From contig JBJYZC010000002.1 in NCBI GenBank assembly GCA_046263755.1, positions 168,856 to 232,855 of the forward strand: a DNA stretch of 64,000 nucleotides. The letters run 5' to 3'. Under the pieces are notes generated by a model. The model was not told the DNA's origin. It searched no databases and was given only the letters and a program-made list of their open reading frames with translations. The stretch comes from Lachnocurva sp029100405. GTDB taxonomy: Bacteria; Bacillota; Clostridia; Lachnospirales; Lachnospiraceae. Each line of letters begins with the position of its first letter. Positions within the stretch are counted from its first letter, which is position 1. Shown one piece after another: positions 18,837-28,900 of this stretch. Position numbers and translations under genes: made by a program.

Positions 18837-19493
18837 TTATTTCTCCAGCAGCCAGGCGGGCAGGATCTCCTCCGATACCACTTCTTTCTTCCAGGGAAAT
18901 GTAAGGCGATAGGAAGTAAGGTGCAGACAGTCACTTTCCCTGCCGCCGTAGCGGCGGTCTCCGACGATCGGCCAGCCCCTGGAAGAAAACTGCAGGCGGA
19001 TCTGATGGAAGCGGCCGGTGACGAGCCGGATCTCTACCAGATAGCTTCTTTCGGACGCCTCCCTGATCGAATAGTGAAGGATCGCTTTCTTTGCTGCCGG
19101 ATCCTTTTCCTTTGTGATCTCGGCCATACGGTTTTTCGGATTTCTCTTGATAAAGTCTACGAAAGTCCCCCTTTCCGGCAGGGGATCTTTTGTCCTCTCA
19201 CCAGGGTCCGAAACCAAAGCGAGATAGGTCTTCTGCAATGAGCCCTTTCTTTGACATTCCGAAAGCAAAGCAGCTGCCTTTCCAGTCTTTGCTGCCAGAA
19301 GCAGTCCTTCCACCGGCTGGTCCAGGCGCTCGATCAGATGGATCTCCGGTTTTTCGCCTTTCCTTTTTCTCTCATTTCTAAGCCAGGTCACGAGATCCAT
19401 CTCTGTCACTTTTGCCGTCTCAGAAGCCATGCCGGCCGGTTTCCATACGATGAGATAGTCCTGGGTCTCCCGGATGATCTTGGGTTTTTCCAT
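18837..19493 (-). CDS. RluA-family pseudouridine synthase
   Basis: Isomerises a uridine in rRNA or tRNA to pseudouridine. The catalytic motif is ERLDQPVEGLLLAAKT, with the Asp of RLD as nucleophile, followed by the family strand KTYLALV and the C-terminal GRFHQIRLQF...GDRRYG. At 218 residues it lacks an N-terminal S4 domain. The target is unknown. It starts 27 bp after the response regulator gene, so it is probably read from that transcript. Confidence 0.88.
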   Translation of the reverse strand: MEKPKIIRETQDYLIVWKPAGMASETAKVTEMDLVTWLRNERKRKGEKPEIHLIERLDQPVEGLLLAAKTGKAAALLSECQRKGSLQKTYLALVSDPGERTKDPLPERGTFVDFIKRNPKNRMAEITKEKDPAAKKAILHYSIREASERSYLVEIRLVTGRFHQIRLQFSSRGWPIVGDRRYGGRESDCLHLTSYRLTFPWKKEVVSEEILPAWLLEK

Positions 19494-19520
19494 CGTTCTC
19501 CTTCTCCCGGATCCCTGTCC

Positions 19521-20216
19521 TTACATCTTGAAGCGGTAACCGACGCCCCAGATGGTTTCGATGTACTGGGGATTATTCTTGTCCGCTTCGATCTTCTCTC
19601 TGATCTTCTTGATATGGACCGTAACCGTCGCAATGTCTCCGATCGAATCCATGTTCCAGATCCGTTTAAAAAGCTCTGCCTTGGAGAAGACATGATTGGG
19701 ATGTTCGGCCAGGAAGGTCAAAAGTTCATATTCTTTCTGGGTCAGCTGCTTTTCTTCCCCCTGGACCCAGACTCTGTGAGAAGTCCGATCAATTTTCAGA
19801 CCGCGGACATGGAGGATGTCATTGTTCTGTTTAGCGATCCCCTGTGCCGTCAATCTCTCATAGCGCTGGATATGAGCCTTGACTCTGGCGACCAGTTCGC
19901 CTGGGGAAAAGGGTTTGGTGATATAATCATCCGCTCCCAGTCCCAGGCCGCGGATCTTATCAATGTCTTCTTTTCTGGCGCTCACCATAATGACCGGCTT
20001 ATTGGTATTCTCACGAATCCGTTCACAGATTTCAAAGCCGTCCATGCCGGGAAGCATCAGGTCCAGAATAAAGAGGTCATAATGACCCCGCAAAGCCTGA
20101 TCCAAACCTTTCTGACCGTCATTTTCAATATCTACCTTAAAATCACTGAGCTCGAGATAATCTTTCTCCAGCTCTGCAATTGCCACTTCATCCTCAATGA
20201 TCAGGATCCTGTTCAT
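19521..20216 (-). CDS. OmpR/PhoB-family response regulator
   Basis: Receiver domain (about 1-120) with acidic pair ED, phospho-acceptor D52 (LFILDLMLPG) and the conserved Lys (TKPFSPGEL), then a winged-helix domain (about 130-230) with KEYELLTFLAEHPNHVFSKAELF. Its start lies 23 bp inside the end of the upstream sensor kinase gene, an unusually long overlap that implies tight coupling. The target is unknown. Confidence 0.93.
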   Translation of the reverse strand: MNRILIIEDEVAIAELEKDYLELSDFKVDIENDGQKGLDQALRGHYDLFILDLMLPGMDGFEICERIRENTNKPVIMVSARKEDIDKIRGLGLGADDYITKPFSPGELVARVKAHIQRYERLTAQGIAKQNNDILHVRGLKIDRTSHRVWVQGEEKQLTQKEYELLTFLAEHPNHVFSKAELFKRIWNMDSIGDIATVTVHIKKIREKIEADKNNPQYIETIWGVGYRFKM

Positions 20217-21711
20217 TTGCTTTCTCCTTTGCTTCGGTCTTATCTTTTCTCAAAACGAAATACATGACGGTACCGACGCCTTCCTTACTGGTCGCCCAGA
20301 TATTGCCGCCATGGTCTTCAATGATTTTCTTAACAATGGAAAGTCCGATACCGGAGCCCCCGATATTGGAATTACGTGAAGTGTCCGCACGGAAGGTCCG
20401 GTCGAAAATATAGGGCAGGTCCCGTGCAGAAATGCCTCTGCCGTTGTCCTCCACCTCCACCTGAATATAATCTCCGACATCGCGGATACGAAGTTCTATC
20501 ACACCGGGACGATCTCCCATATACTTTACGGAATTTCCGATAATATTATGGATCACCCGTTCCAGCTGTTCCGGATCCGCAATGATATTGACGTGATCAT
20601 TCACGTAATTATAATAATTAAATTCGATTTTCTGGCCTTCCAGATCCATACCCACTTCTTCTGCGCAGTCCATGAAGAAATTCTTCACATTCAGACTTTG
20701 AAAATTATAGGGGATCTTATTCATATCGATCTTGGAATACAGGGTCAATTCGTTGATCAGGGCATTCATCTCATCCGCTTTATTGCAGATGGTTCCGAGA
20801 TAGAGTTTCTGCTTTTCCGGTGTATTGGCCACCCCGTCCTTCAGGCCTTCTGCATAACCCTTGATGGCTGTGATCGGTGTCTTTAAGTCATGGGCTATAT
20901 TTGCAATGAGCTGGCGCTGTTCCTCATCATCATGCATCTTAGCGACGGAGGCGGCCTGGAGGCGCTTACGCATATCTTCAAAAGCGCGGAAGAGTTCACT
21001 GATCTCATCCCGTCCGCTGACATCCAGAGGATGATCGAGCTCACCCTCGCGGATCTCCCCGGCTGCCTTCACCAGGGTTTTCAGCCTCGGGACGATCCCC
21101 CGATAGGTCCAGCCCACCAGGATGATCGCAGTGAGGATCAGGATCAGAAGCACAGAAAAAATGATGTCGAACATGGCCTTCCGATTCCCGGGTAAGACAG
21201 AGCGGGAAGTCGTCACCATAAAGACGCTGCACTCCTCTCCCTCCCCGGTCACAAAATCGATCTGCCGTAATAAGGCCATCTCCCTCTGGCTCAGATAAAT
21301 AATGATCTTCGTCTTTGGACTGTTGGCCCCGTAAAGAGGCAGCTGACCGGTTCCCAGGGCCAGATCATCACTCCCGGCCCCATTAAAAGTTATTTTTCCG
21401 TCGATCCGGACCAGAAGATAAGAATAGCCCCGCTTTCTGACCTTCTCATTCATATCCTGCAAGGCCTTTTGATCCAGGGCCCTGCTATGCGCTTCCTCGA
21501 CCCAGCTTTCCAGATCCCGATAGACCGGATCGGACTTTTCATCCAGATTCTGGATCAGGGCAGTGAGATAAGGATAGCTGCCCTCGATCGTATAATTCTC
21601 ATTCTGCTGGGTCCGGACGAAATGAATCATGCCAAAACCACAGATTGCCAGGAGAAAAGGCACAAAAAGAATAATGCATATAGAAATGATCAATCTGGTC
21701 TTCAGTTTCAA
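20194..21711 (-). CDS. Sensor histidine kinase
   Basis: 505-residue membrane sensor. Two membrane segments (about 5-30 and 183-203) enclose an extracytoplasmic domain of some 150 residues; a HAMP domain follows (PRLKTLVKAAGEIREGELDHPL). Then come the HisKA H-box (IAHDLKTPITAIKGYAEG), an N-box, and the HATPase motifs DNGRGI and GGSGIGLSIVKKII. It is first in an operon with its response regulator. The signal is unknown. Confidence 0.93.
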   Translation of the reverse strand: MKLKTRLIISICIILFVPFLLAICGFGMIHFVRTQQNENYTIEGSYPYLTALIQNLDEKSDPVYRDLESWVEEAHSRALDQKALQDMNEKVRKRGYSYLLVRIDGKITFNGAGSDDLALGTGQLPLYGANSPKTKIIIYLSQREMALLRQIDFVTGEGEECSVFMVTTSRSVLPGNRKAMFDIIFSVLLILILTAIILVGWTYRGIVPRLKTLVKAAGEIREGELDHPLDVSGRDEISELFRAFEDMRKRLQAASVAKMHDDEEQRQLIANIAHDLKTPITAIKGYAEGLKDGVANTPEKQKLYLGTICNKADEMNALINELTLYSKIDMNKIPYNFQSLNVKNFFMDCAEEVGMDLEGQKIEFNYYNYVNDHVNIIADPEQLERVIHNIIGNSVKYMGDRPGVIELRIRDVGDYIQVEVEDNGRGISARDLPYIFDRTFRADTSRNSNIGGSGIGLSIVKKIIEDHGGNIWATSKEGVGTVMYFVLRKDKTEAKEKANEQDPDH

Positions 21712-21747
21712 ATATAGACCTCCCCCGAAGCGGATTCTCTCTCGTAA

Positions 21748-21786
21748 AAAACGGAGCCGCGACAGTCCGCAGCTCCGTTTATTATA
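21748..21786 (-). terminator. metK terminator with adjoining kinase promoter
   Basis: Stem AAACGGAGC / GCTCCGTTT with T-run TTTTTTACG on the minus strand (21748-21781). Directly upstream lies TATAAT (21781-21786) with an extended TGC, so a kinase promoter would start transcription at or inside the terminator hairpin. Confidence 0.7.
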
Positions 21787-21814
21787 GCATGTTCGAAAAT
21801 ATTCTTAAAAGAAA

Positions 21815-22996
21815 TTACAGATACTTCTTCAGATCCTCTACCTTATTCAGGGCTTCCCAAGGCAGGTTCAGGTCATTTCTTCCGAAGTGACCGTATGCTG
21901 CGGTCTGACGGTAGATCGGACGGCGAAGATCCAGCATCTTGATGATGCCGGCCGGACGAAGGTCAAAGTTCTCACGAACGATTTCAACCAGCTTCTCATC
22001 CGAAAGCTTACCGGTACCGAAGGTATCCACATTGATAGAAGTCGGCTCTGCAACACCGATTGCATAAGAAAGCTGAATCTCACAACGATCTGCAAGACCT
22101 GCTGCTACAATATTCTTTGCAACATAACGTGCTGCATAAGCTGCAGAACGGTCCACCTTGGTGCAATCCTTACCGGAGAAAGCTCCGCCGCCGTGACGAG
22201 CCATTCCACCGTAGGTATCTACAATGATCTTACGTCCGGTCAGACCTGCATCACCGTGAGGTCCGCCAATGACGAAACGGCCGGTCGGATTGATGAAGAA
22301 CTTTGTCTTATCATCTACAAGTTCCTTGGGAAGGATCGGATCGAAGACATACTTCTTGATATCCTCATGGATCTGTTCCTGTGTCACATCCTCGTCATGC
22401 TGGGTGGACAGTACAACCGCTTCCAGGCGGCAAGGCTTGCCGTTTTCATCATATTCTACGGAAACCTGGGTCTTTCCATCCGGACGAAGATACTTCAGAG
22501 TGCCATCTTTACGAACATCGGTCAGACGCTTTGCCAGCTTGTGGGCAAGGTTGATCGGGTAAGGCATGTAATCTTCGGTCTCGTTTGTCGCATAACCGAA
22601 CATCATTCCCTGGTCGCCGGCACCGGTATCCAGGTCATCCTTCAATTCGCCTTCCTTGGCCTCCAGGGCCTTATCAACACCCATAGCGATATCTGCAGAC
22701 TGCTGATCCAGAGCAACCATAACGGCGCAGGTATTGCCATCGAAACCGGTCTTTGCATCGTTGTAGCCGATCTCATTTACGGTCTTACGAACGATGGAGG
22801 GGATGTCGAGCTGTGCCTTGGTCGTGATTTCACCGGTTACCAGTACGAAACCGGTGCAGGCTGCTGTCTCACATGCCACACGGCTCATCGGGTCCTGCTC
22901 CATGCAGGCATCCAGAATCGCATCAGAAATTGCATCGCAGACTTTGTCAGGATGTCCTTCTGTCACAGACTCGGAAGTGAAAAGTCTCTTGTCCAT
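21815..22996 (-). CDS. metK: S-adenosylmethionine synthetase
   Basis: Makes SAM from methionine and ATP. Signature [16 protein letters not shown] near the N-terminus, the ATP loop with [12 protein letters not shown], and [23 protein letters not shown]. The start at 22996 ([11 protein letters not shown]) has AAAGGAG 6-7 bases upstream, giving 393 residues, the family size. Frames starting upstream run through the riboswitch terminator and are not real. Regulated by an S-box leader. Confidence 0.97.
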   Translation of the reverse strand: MDKRLFTSESVTEGHPDKVCDAISDAILDACMEQDPMSRVACETAACTGFVLVTGEITTKAQLDIPSIVRKTVNEIGYNDAKTGFDGNTCAVMVALDQQSADIAMGVDKALEAKEGELKDDLDTGAGDQGMMFGYATNETEDYMPYPINLAHKLAKRLTDVRKDGTLKYLRPDGKTQVSVEYDENGKPCRLEAVVLSTQHDEDVTQEQIHEDIKKYVFDPILPKELVDDKTKFFINPTGRFVIGGPHGDAGLTGRKIIVDTYGGMARHGGGAFSGKDCTKVDRSAAYAARYVAKNIVAAGLADRCEIQLSYAIGVAEPTSINVDTFGTGKLSDEKLVEIVRENFDLRPAGIIKMLDLRRPIYRQTAAYGHFGRNDLNLPWEALNKVEDLKKYL

Positions 22997-23014
22997 TTTT
23001 CTCTCCTTTGACAT

Positions 23015-23171
23015 AAAAAATCCGCCTGATACATAGGCGGACCAGATCAATAAAGAATAGAAAATTCCCTCATTGTTCGATTTCTCGCTCAGGTTGGCAC
23101 CTTTCTTGCTTTCGCCGGGGTTGCCGTGGTTTCTCTGATCCTCTGTATCTCCACCACTCTGAATAAAGGAA
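23015..23171 (-). promoter_or_regulatory. SAM-I (S-box) riboswitch with intrinsic terminator, controlling metK
   Basis: On the minus strand the leader shows the S-box core: CAGAGTGGTGGAG, GAAACCACGGCAACC, and AAGGTGCCAACC...GAGCGAG, closed by a P1 helix (TTCCTT at 23166-23171 with AGGGAA at 23065-23070). Downstream is a terminator (TCCGCC/GGCGGA, 23021-23041, then six T) directly before the metK ribosome-binding site. High SAM should stabilise P1, release the terminator and switch metK off. The core spans 23065-23171. Confidence 0.9.
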
Positions 23172-23278
23172 CTTCTGTATATGAAATTTTCTATACTTAA
23201 CTTACGATAGAGAATCTACACCCCGGGAGGCGTTTTTTCAATATACATAAACTAGGTTTTGTAGCATGGAGGGAACCT

Positions 23279-24571
23279 TCAGGACACCTTCAGTTTGAAC
23301 TTCTGGATCTCGTGTTCGCTGGAAACCTGCTCGATCTGAGCTCCCAGGCCCTGCAGCTTCTCGGCAAAAGATTCATATCCTCTCTGGATATAATAGATGT
23401 CATCGACAACCGTGATCCCGTCAGCCGCAAGACCGGCGATGACAAGAGCCGCCCCGGCGCGAAGATCCGGAGACTGCACACGGGCGCCGGTATAATGATC
23501 TACGCCTGTTACAATGGCAATCGTGCCTTCTACCTGGATATTGGCTCCCATCCGGGCCAGTTCATCCACATATCTGAAACGATTCTCCCAAATGCTCTCC
23601 GTAACGACAGAGGTTCCCTCTGCTATGCCGAGGACCACTGTCATCTGCGGCTGCATATCGGTTGGAAAGCCGGGATAAGGCAGGGTTGCAACCTGGGTAT
23701 GGGTCAGTCTTCCCTTGGAAATGATCTTCACGGCATCATCGTATTCAATGACCTGACAGCCTGCCTCTAAAAGCTTGGCTGTCGTTGCCTCCAGGTGCTT
23801 TGGAATGACATTTCGAAGCGTCACATCTCCGCCGGCTGCAGCAGCTGCGCACATGAAGGTCCCCGCTTCGATCATATCCGGGATTACGGAATAGTCCGTT
23901 CCATGCAATCTCTTCACACCATTGATACGGATACTCTCGGTTCCCGCACCACGGATGTCCGCTCCCATACTGTTCAGGAAGTTTGCGACATCTACGACAT
24001 GGGGTTCGCGGGCACAGTTATCAATAATAGTCTTCCCCTCTGCCAGGGAGGCTGCCATCAGAATATTGATCGTTGCACCGACGGAAACCTTATCCAGATA
24101 GATATGATTGCCCACCAGACGGTCGGTATGAGCGGAAATCAAGCCATAGCTGATATCCACATCAGCTCCCAATGCCCGGAATCCCTTGATATGAAGGTCA
24201 ATGGGTCTGCTTCCGATATCGCATCCGCCGGGCAGGGCCACTTCTGCCTTATGATATTTGCCCAGAAGAGCTCCCAACAGGTAATAAGAGGCCCGAATCC
24301 TCTTGATATAATCATAATCTACAGACAAACTGTGGATTGTAGAAGCATTGATCTCTACGACATGCTTTTCCGGCCGTTCCACTTTCGCCCCGATGTCTTC
24401 GATTGCGCCCAGAAGCACATTCACATCTCTGACATCCGGCACATTTGACAAACGGACGGTATCATCTGTCATAACTGCAGCTGCAATAATAGCCAGTGCC
24501 GCATTCTTTGCTCCGCCGATTTCCACTTCTCCGGTCAGGGGATTGCCACCCTTGATCACATACTGCTCCAT
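23279..24571 (-). CDS. murA: UDP-N-acetylglucosamine 1-carboxyvinyltransferase
   Basis: First committed step of peptidoglycan synthesis: transfers enolpyruvate from PEP to UDP-GlcNAc. N-terminal KNAALAIIAAAV and ALPGGCDIGSRPIDLH are typical. The active-site loop position usually held by Cys is in the GTE/REPHVVD region, and I did not assign it with certainty. The start at 24571 has AAAGG upstream, giving 430 residues. Many Firmicutes carry two murA copies; which one this is cannot be told. Confidence 0.93.
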   Translation of the reverse strand: MEQYVIKGGNPLTGEVEIGGAKNAALAIIAAAVMTDDTVRLSNVPDVRDVNVLLGAIEDIGAKVERPEKHVVEINASTIHSLSVDYDYIKRIRASYYLLGALLGKYHKAEVALPGGCDIGSRPIDLHIKGFRALGADVDISYGLISAHTDRLVGNHIYLDKVSVGATINILMAASLAEGKTIIDNCAREPHVVDVANFLNSMGADIRGAGTESIRINGVKRLHGTDYSVIPDMIEAGTFMCAAAAAGGDVTLRNVIPKHLEATTAKLLEAGCQVIEYDDAVKIISKGRLTHTQVATLPYPGFPTDMQPQMTVVLGIAEGTSVVTESIWENRFRYVDELARMGANIQVEGTIAIVTGVDHYTGARVQSPDLRAGAALVIAGLAADGITVVDDIYYIQRGYESFAEKLQGLGAQIEQVSSEHEIQKFKLKVS

Positions 24572-24666
24572 ATTTTTTCCTTTCGCTTGAACCAAACGCA
24601 AACGATTATAACATCCCTTGTCTGCTTTGCAAGTGAATTTTTTCATAAAATTGGACTGGGGGCTAA

Positions 24667-24705
24667 AGAAAAGAGAATTCCCTCAGTTCAAATTCTCTGC
24701 CGTCC
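24667..24705 (-). terminator. Terminator after the foldase-like gene
   Basis: Stem AGAGAATT / AATTCTCT with an 11-base loop, then TTTCTTT on the minus strand, between the lipoprotein gene and murA. Confidence 0.65.
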
Positions 24706-24719
24706 TCAATCGGCCCGGA

Positions 24720-25814
24720 TCATTTGCCCGATGATTCGGACTTTTTAGACTCTTTTACCAGGCTTCCTGTGAAACGGTTGATAAAACGAACCTTCTTCCA
24801 GAGCCGTTTATTCACCTTCCAGGTAGACTTGGCTTCCATTTTCTTCAAAGTACTGTTATAGTAGTCGGTCTTCTTCTGATTCGAAAGACTGGTCCGATTG
24901 GATTCGGTCTTCTCCTGATCTGTCACAGCCTTCATGGAAGCTACATAATAGCCCTTGTTTTTCACATGGATCGCTTTCGTGATCTGTCCGTTCGACAGTC
25001 CGTCAACCGCTTCCAAAACCTCATAGGGAAGGCTGTCTCCGCTGGAAGTCGAAGCACTGCCGCTCTTCTTAGCCTTCTTCAGTGCAGCGGCATCGTAACT
25101 AAAGCTCTCCGCTGTCCCGCCATTTGCAGTAACTGCCGAATCAAAATCCGATGCAGTTGCAATGGCCTCTGCCGAAGCCTTGGCCTTGGCAATCTCCTCA
25201 TCCGTAGGCACCTTCGGCTTTCCATCGCTTCCGGTGGTCACCTGATCGGTGAAGTAGACATAACTTATGGTCTTCATATTGGCTTCTTCATCGGAAACCG
25301 TGGTATCTGCCTTCGCCTCAATGGCTGTCTGCATTTTCTCTGTATAAAGCTGGTCTTCAAGATAGTGCTCGACATATTCCCGGCTGGCGCCCAGCTGTTT
25401 CTTTGCTGCCTTGGAGTTATCCTTCATAAACTCTTTGGCTGTTGCCTTGACCTTCTTCTTTTCGTCTGCCGAAAGCTCGACGCCATAGTCCTTGGCATTC
25501 TTGGTGAGAAAGTATGCAGTCTTCATTCCTGTAAGGATCTGCGACTTGGTACTTGTTTCCATCGTGCCGCTTCCGCTCTCTGACGCCTTGGTCCAGAGAT
25601 CCTTATAATTTGCCTGGGATGATGTCTTATATAAGACATCATACATGGCCTGGGTCATCTTCGCATTAAAATTTGCATAACCGAAAGTGATCTTGTCCTT
25701 CCCGTCGTCAATTTTCACCAGTGCCTGATTATCGGTAAAGCTGCAGCCTGTAAGGCTTCCTGCAGCGAGACATCCTGCCAGTAAGAAAGCAGCACCTCTT
25801 TTGTTTGAAAACAT
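24720..25814 (-). CDS. PrsA/SurA-like foldase lipoprotein
   Basis: Exported lipoprotein of 364 residues with a signal peptide and lipobox LTGC (Cys near residue 24). The helical N-terminal part and the region with KTISYVYFTDQV through GLSNGQITKAIHVKNKGYYVASM resemble the SurA_N plus parvulin layout of PrsA foldases, which help secreted proteins fold outside the membrane. The parvulin core is weak and lacks the usual HILV start, so isomerase activity is doubtful. It lies about 100 bp after mfd; foldases of this type sit behind mfd in other Firmicutes. Confidence 0.75.
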   Translation of the reverse strand: MFSNKRGAAFLLAGCLAAGSLTGCSFTDNQALVKIDDGKDKITFGYANFNAKMTQAMYDVLYKTSSQANYKDLWTKASESGSGTMETSTKSQILTGMKTAYFLTKNAKDYGVELSADEKKKVKATAKEFMKDNSKAAKKQLGASREYVEHYLEDQLYTEKMQTAIEAKADTTVSDEEANMKTISYVYFTDQVTTGSDGKPKVPTDEEIAKAKASAEAIATASDFDSAVTANGGTAESFSYDAAALKKAKKSGSASTSSGDSLPYEVLEAVDGLSNGQITKAIHVKNKGYYVASMKAVTDQEKTESNRTSLSNQKKTDYYNSTLKKMEAKSTWKVNKRLWKKVRFINRFTGSLVKESKKSESSGK

Positions 25815-25917
25815 GTCGGTCTCTCCTTGTTTCTATCTGATAAGATCCCGGTTTAAAGTAATACCTTTGGCCGGGAAATTTGGGCATTCTTTTTGTATTA
25901 TATATTTTTCTTTGCAC

Positions 25918-28900
25918 TTATTCAACAGATGTCGAGGCCCCGTCCACAGCCAGCTCATATAAGCCGTCCGCAAACTCCCGTAAGAGATCCAGAGGCTGCC
26001 GCTTTCGGATCCTCGAATCCATCTGATAATAATAATCGAATTCCGGCCCGTTCTTTCCGGCCATCACAAAACGTACATAGGGCCCAAACTTTTCCTCCAC
26101 CAGTGGCAGTTTTGCCACATTGAGTTTCGCCTTCTTATAGAGAACGATCCGAAGCATATCCTTGGTCTGCCGCATTTCTGAGATATAGGCCCTTCTCGCA
26201 TGCGCCCTTAATTTAGCGATCTCGATCAGATTTTCTACCGACCGACCCGGCTCTCCATAACGGTCAATCAATTCATCATAGATTTCCAGCGCATCCTCTT
26301 CGGTCCGGATGCTGGCAATTCTCTTATAGATATCCAGTCTCTGTATTTCGTCTGAAATATAGCCCGTCGGGATATAAGCATCCAGATCGATCTCGACCGT
26401 TGTATCGAAGTCTTCCTCGACTGCTTCTCCCTTTTCTTTCTTGACTGCCTCATTCAGCATCTTGCAATAGAGGTCATAGCCGACCGCCTCCATGTGGCCA
26501 TGCTGCTCTTTTCCGAGCATATTTCCGGCTCCGCGAATCTCCAGATCCCGCATGGCGATCTTGAATCCGGATCCCAGGTCCGTAAACTCCCGGATGGCGG
26601 ACAATCTCTTCTCTGCATCTTCCTTCAGGATCTTATCCTTCTTATAAAGGAAGAAAGCATAGGCTGTCCGGGAACTCCGGCCGACCCGGCCTCTCAGCTG
26701 ATAGAGCTGGGACAGGCCCATCCGGTCCGCATCACTGATAATAATGGTATTTACATTCGGAATATCCAGACCGATCTCAATGATCGTTGTTGCAACCAGG
26801 ATATCGATCTCCTGGTTCAGAAAACGGGCCATGATCTCTTCCAGGTCACTCTTATTCATCTGGCCATGGGCATAGGCAACGGTAGCATCCGGCAAAAGTT
26901 CCTGGATCCGGGCAGCCACGTCTGCAATATTCCGCACCCGATTCGTAACGAAGTAAACTTGTCCGTCCCTGGATAACTCTCTCGCAATTGCCTCCCGGAT
27001 CATTTCTTCGTTATATTCAAAGACAAAGGTCTGTATGGGCTGCCGGTCGATCGGTGCTTCTTCCAGGACGCTCATATCCCGAATACCGACCAGACTCATG
27101 TGAAGGGTCCTGGGGATCGGCGTCGCAGACAGAGAAAGCACATCGACATTTTTCTTCATCTGCTTGATCTTTTCCTTATGTCGAACGCCGAATCTCTGCT
27201 CCTCATCGATGATCAGAAGGCCCAGATCCTTGAATTTAACATCGTTCGAGAGAGCTCTGTGGGTGCCGATCACAATATCAACAAGCCCTTGCTTCAACCG
27301 CTTGATGGTCACCTTCTGCTGCGTCTCTGAGCGGAAACGTGACAGTTCTGCGATCGTGACCGGATAGTCTTTCATTCTCTGGACGAAATTATTGTAGATC
27401 TGATCACAGAGAATGGTCGTCGGAGCGAGATAGACCACCTGTTTATTTTCCTGGACGGCTTTGAAGGCAGCCCGCATGGCGATCTCCGTTTTCCCGTAGC
27501 CGACATCACCGCAAATCAGCCGGTCCATGATCTTCGGGGATTCCATGTCCCGCTTTACATCTTCAATGGCCGAAAGCTGACTATCGGTTTCTTCATAGGG
27601 AAAGGATTCCTCAAATTCCTTCTGCCATTCGGTATCCGGCCCGTACTGGTATCCCTTATCCTCCTGACGGACAGCATAGAGATCTACCAGGTCTTTGGCA
27701 ATGACTCCGACTGCAGACTGCACCTTAGCCTTGGTTTTGGACCATTCCTGACCGCCCAGGGTATTGAGCCTGGGTTTCTTTCCGTCAGCGCCGCCATATT
27801 TCTGAATACTGTCAAGCTGGGTTGCCAGGACATAGAGAACAGAGCCTTTGGCATATTCGATTTTAATGTAATCTTTTAAGACCCCATCGACCTCGATCTT
27901 CTCGATTCCGCGGTAGATGCCCAGGCCGTGATTCTCATGGACCACATAGTCTCCCGGGGTAAGATCCCGAAAGCCTGAGATGCTTTCCCCTTCGTACTTT
28001 TTCTGTTTTTTCTTCCTCTTCTTTCGATGCTGGCCGAAGATATCCGTCTCTGCAATAATGACAAAACCACTGGCAGGAAATTCAAATCCCCGGCTGATCT
28101 GTCCATAGGTGACCATCACCTCTCCGGGCTGAATCTCCTTGTCATAGCTGTCTGAATAGAAAGTCCTGACATCATGCTCCATAAGGTCCTGCGCCAGACG
28201 CTTGCCACGGGTTCTGGACTGGGTAACCAGAAGGACCCTTTCCTTCCGCTGCCGGTAGATCGCCAATTCCTTTAATAGGAGTTCAAAGCTTCCGTTATAA
28301 CTTGTCCCCTGCTGCATATCAATGTGATACTGCTCAGCAACCGGTACGATCCTTCCGGCCACATCCAAAGTTGACAGAACAACTCCAGAAAAGGTCTGCA
28401 GACGGAAAAGCAGCTGATTGACACTGATCAGAAGTTCCATCTGACCGGGAAGGAGATTTCCCTTCATCAGACGATGTTTCATGGAATCCTGGAATTCTCT
28501 TTCGATCTCATCCACATTTTCCCGAAGTCTTCTTCCTTCGTCCAACAGGACCAGACAGTCCTTGGGCAGATAATCCAAAAGGCACCCTGCATTGGGGAAG
28601 AAATAGGGGAGATAGGTTTCGATCTCCTGCCGGCTCCAGCCGGATTCGACCCTTTCGATGCCTTCCTCGGTCGTGCGTTTTAACTGATATGCGGCCTCGG
28701 TCTGCATTTGCTCCCGAAAATTCTGATAAAGGCGGTCCAGATCCTTTCGCATCTTTTGAAGTCCCTGATTTTGCTCTTTATCGGAAAGGACAAATTCTAC
28801 CGCAGGCAAAATACGGACCGATTCCAGGTTTTCCGTAGACCGCTGGGAACCGACCTCAAAGAGTTTAATGGAATCCACCTCATCGCCGAAGAGCTCAATT

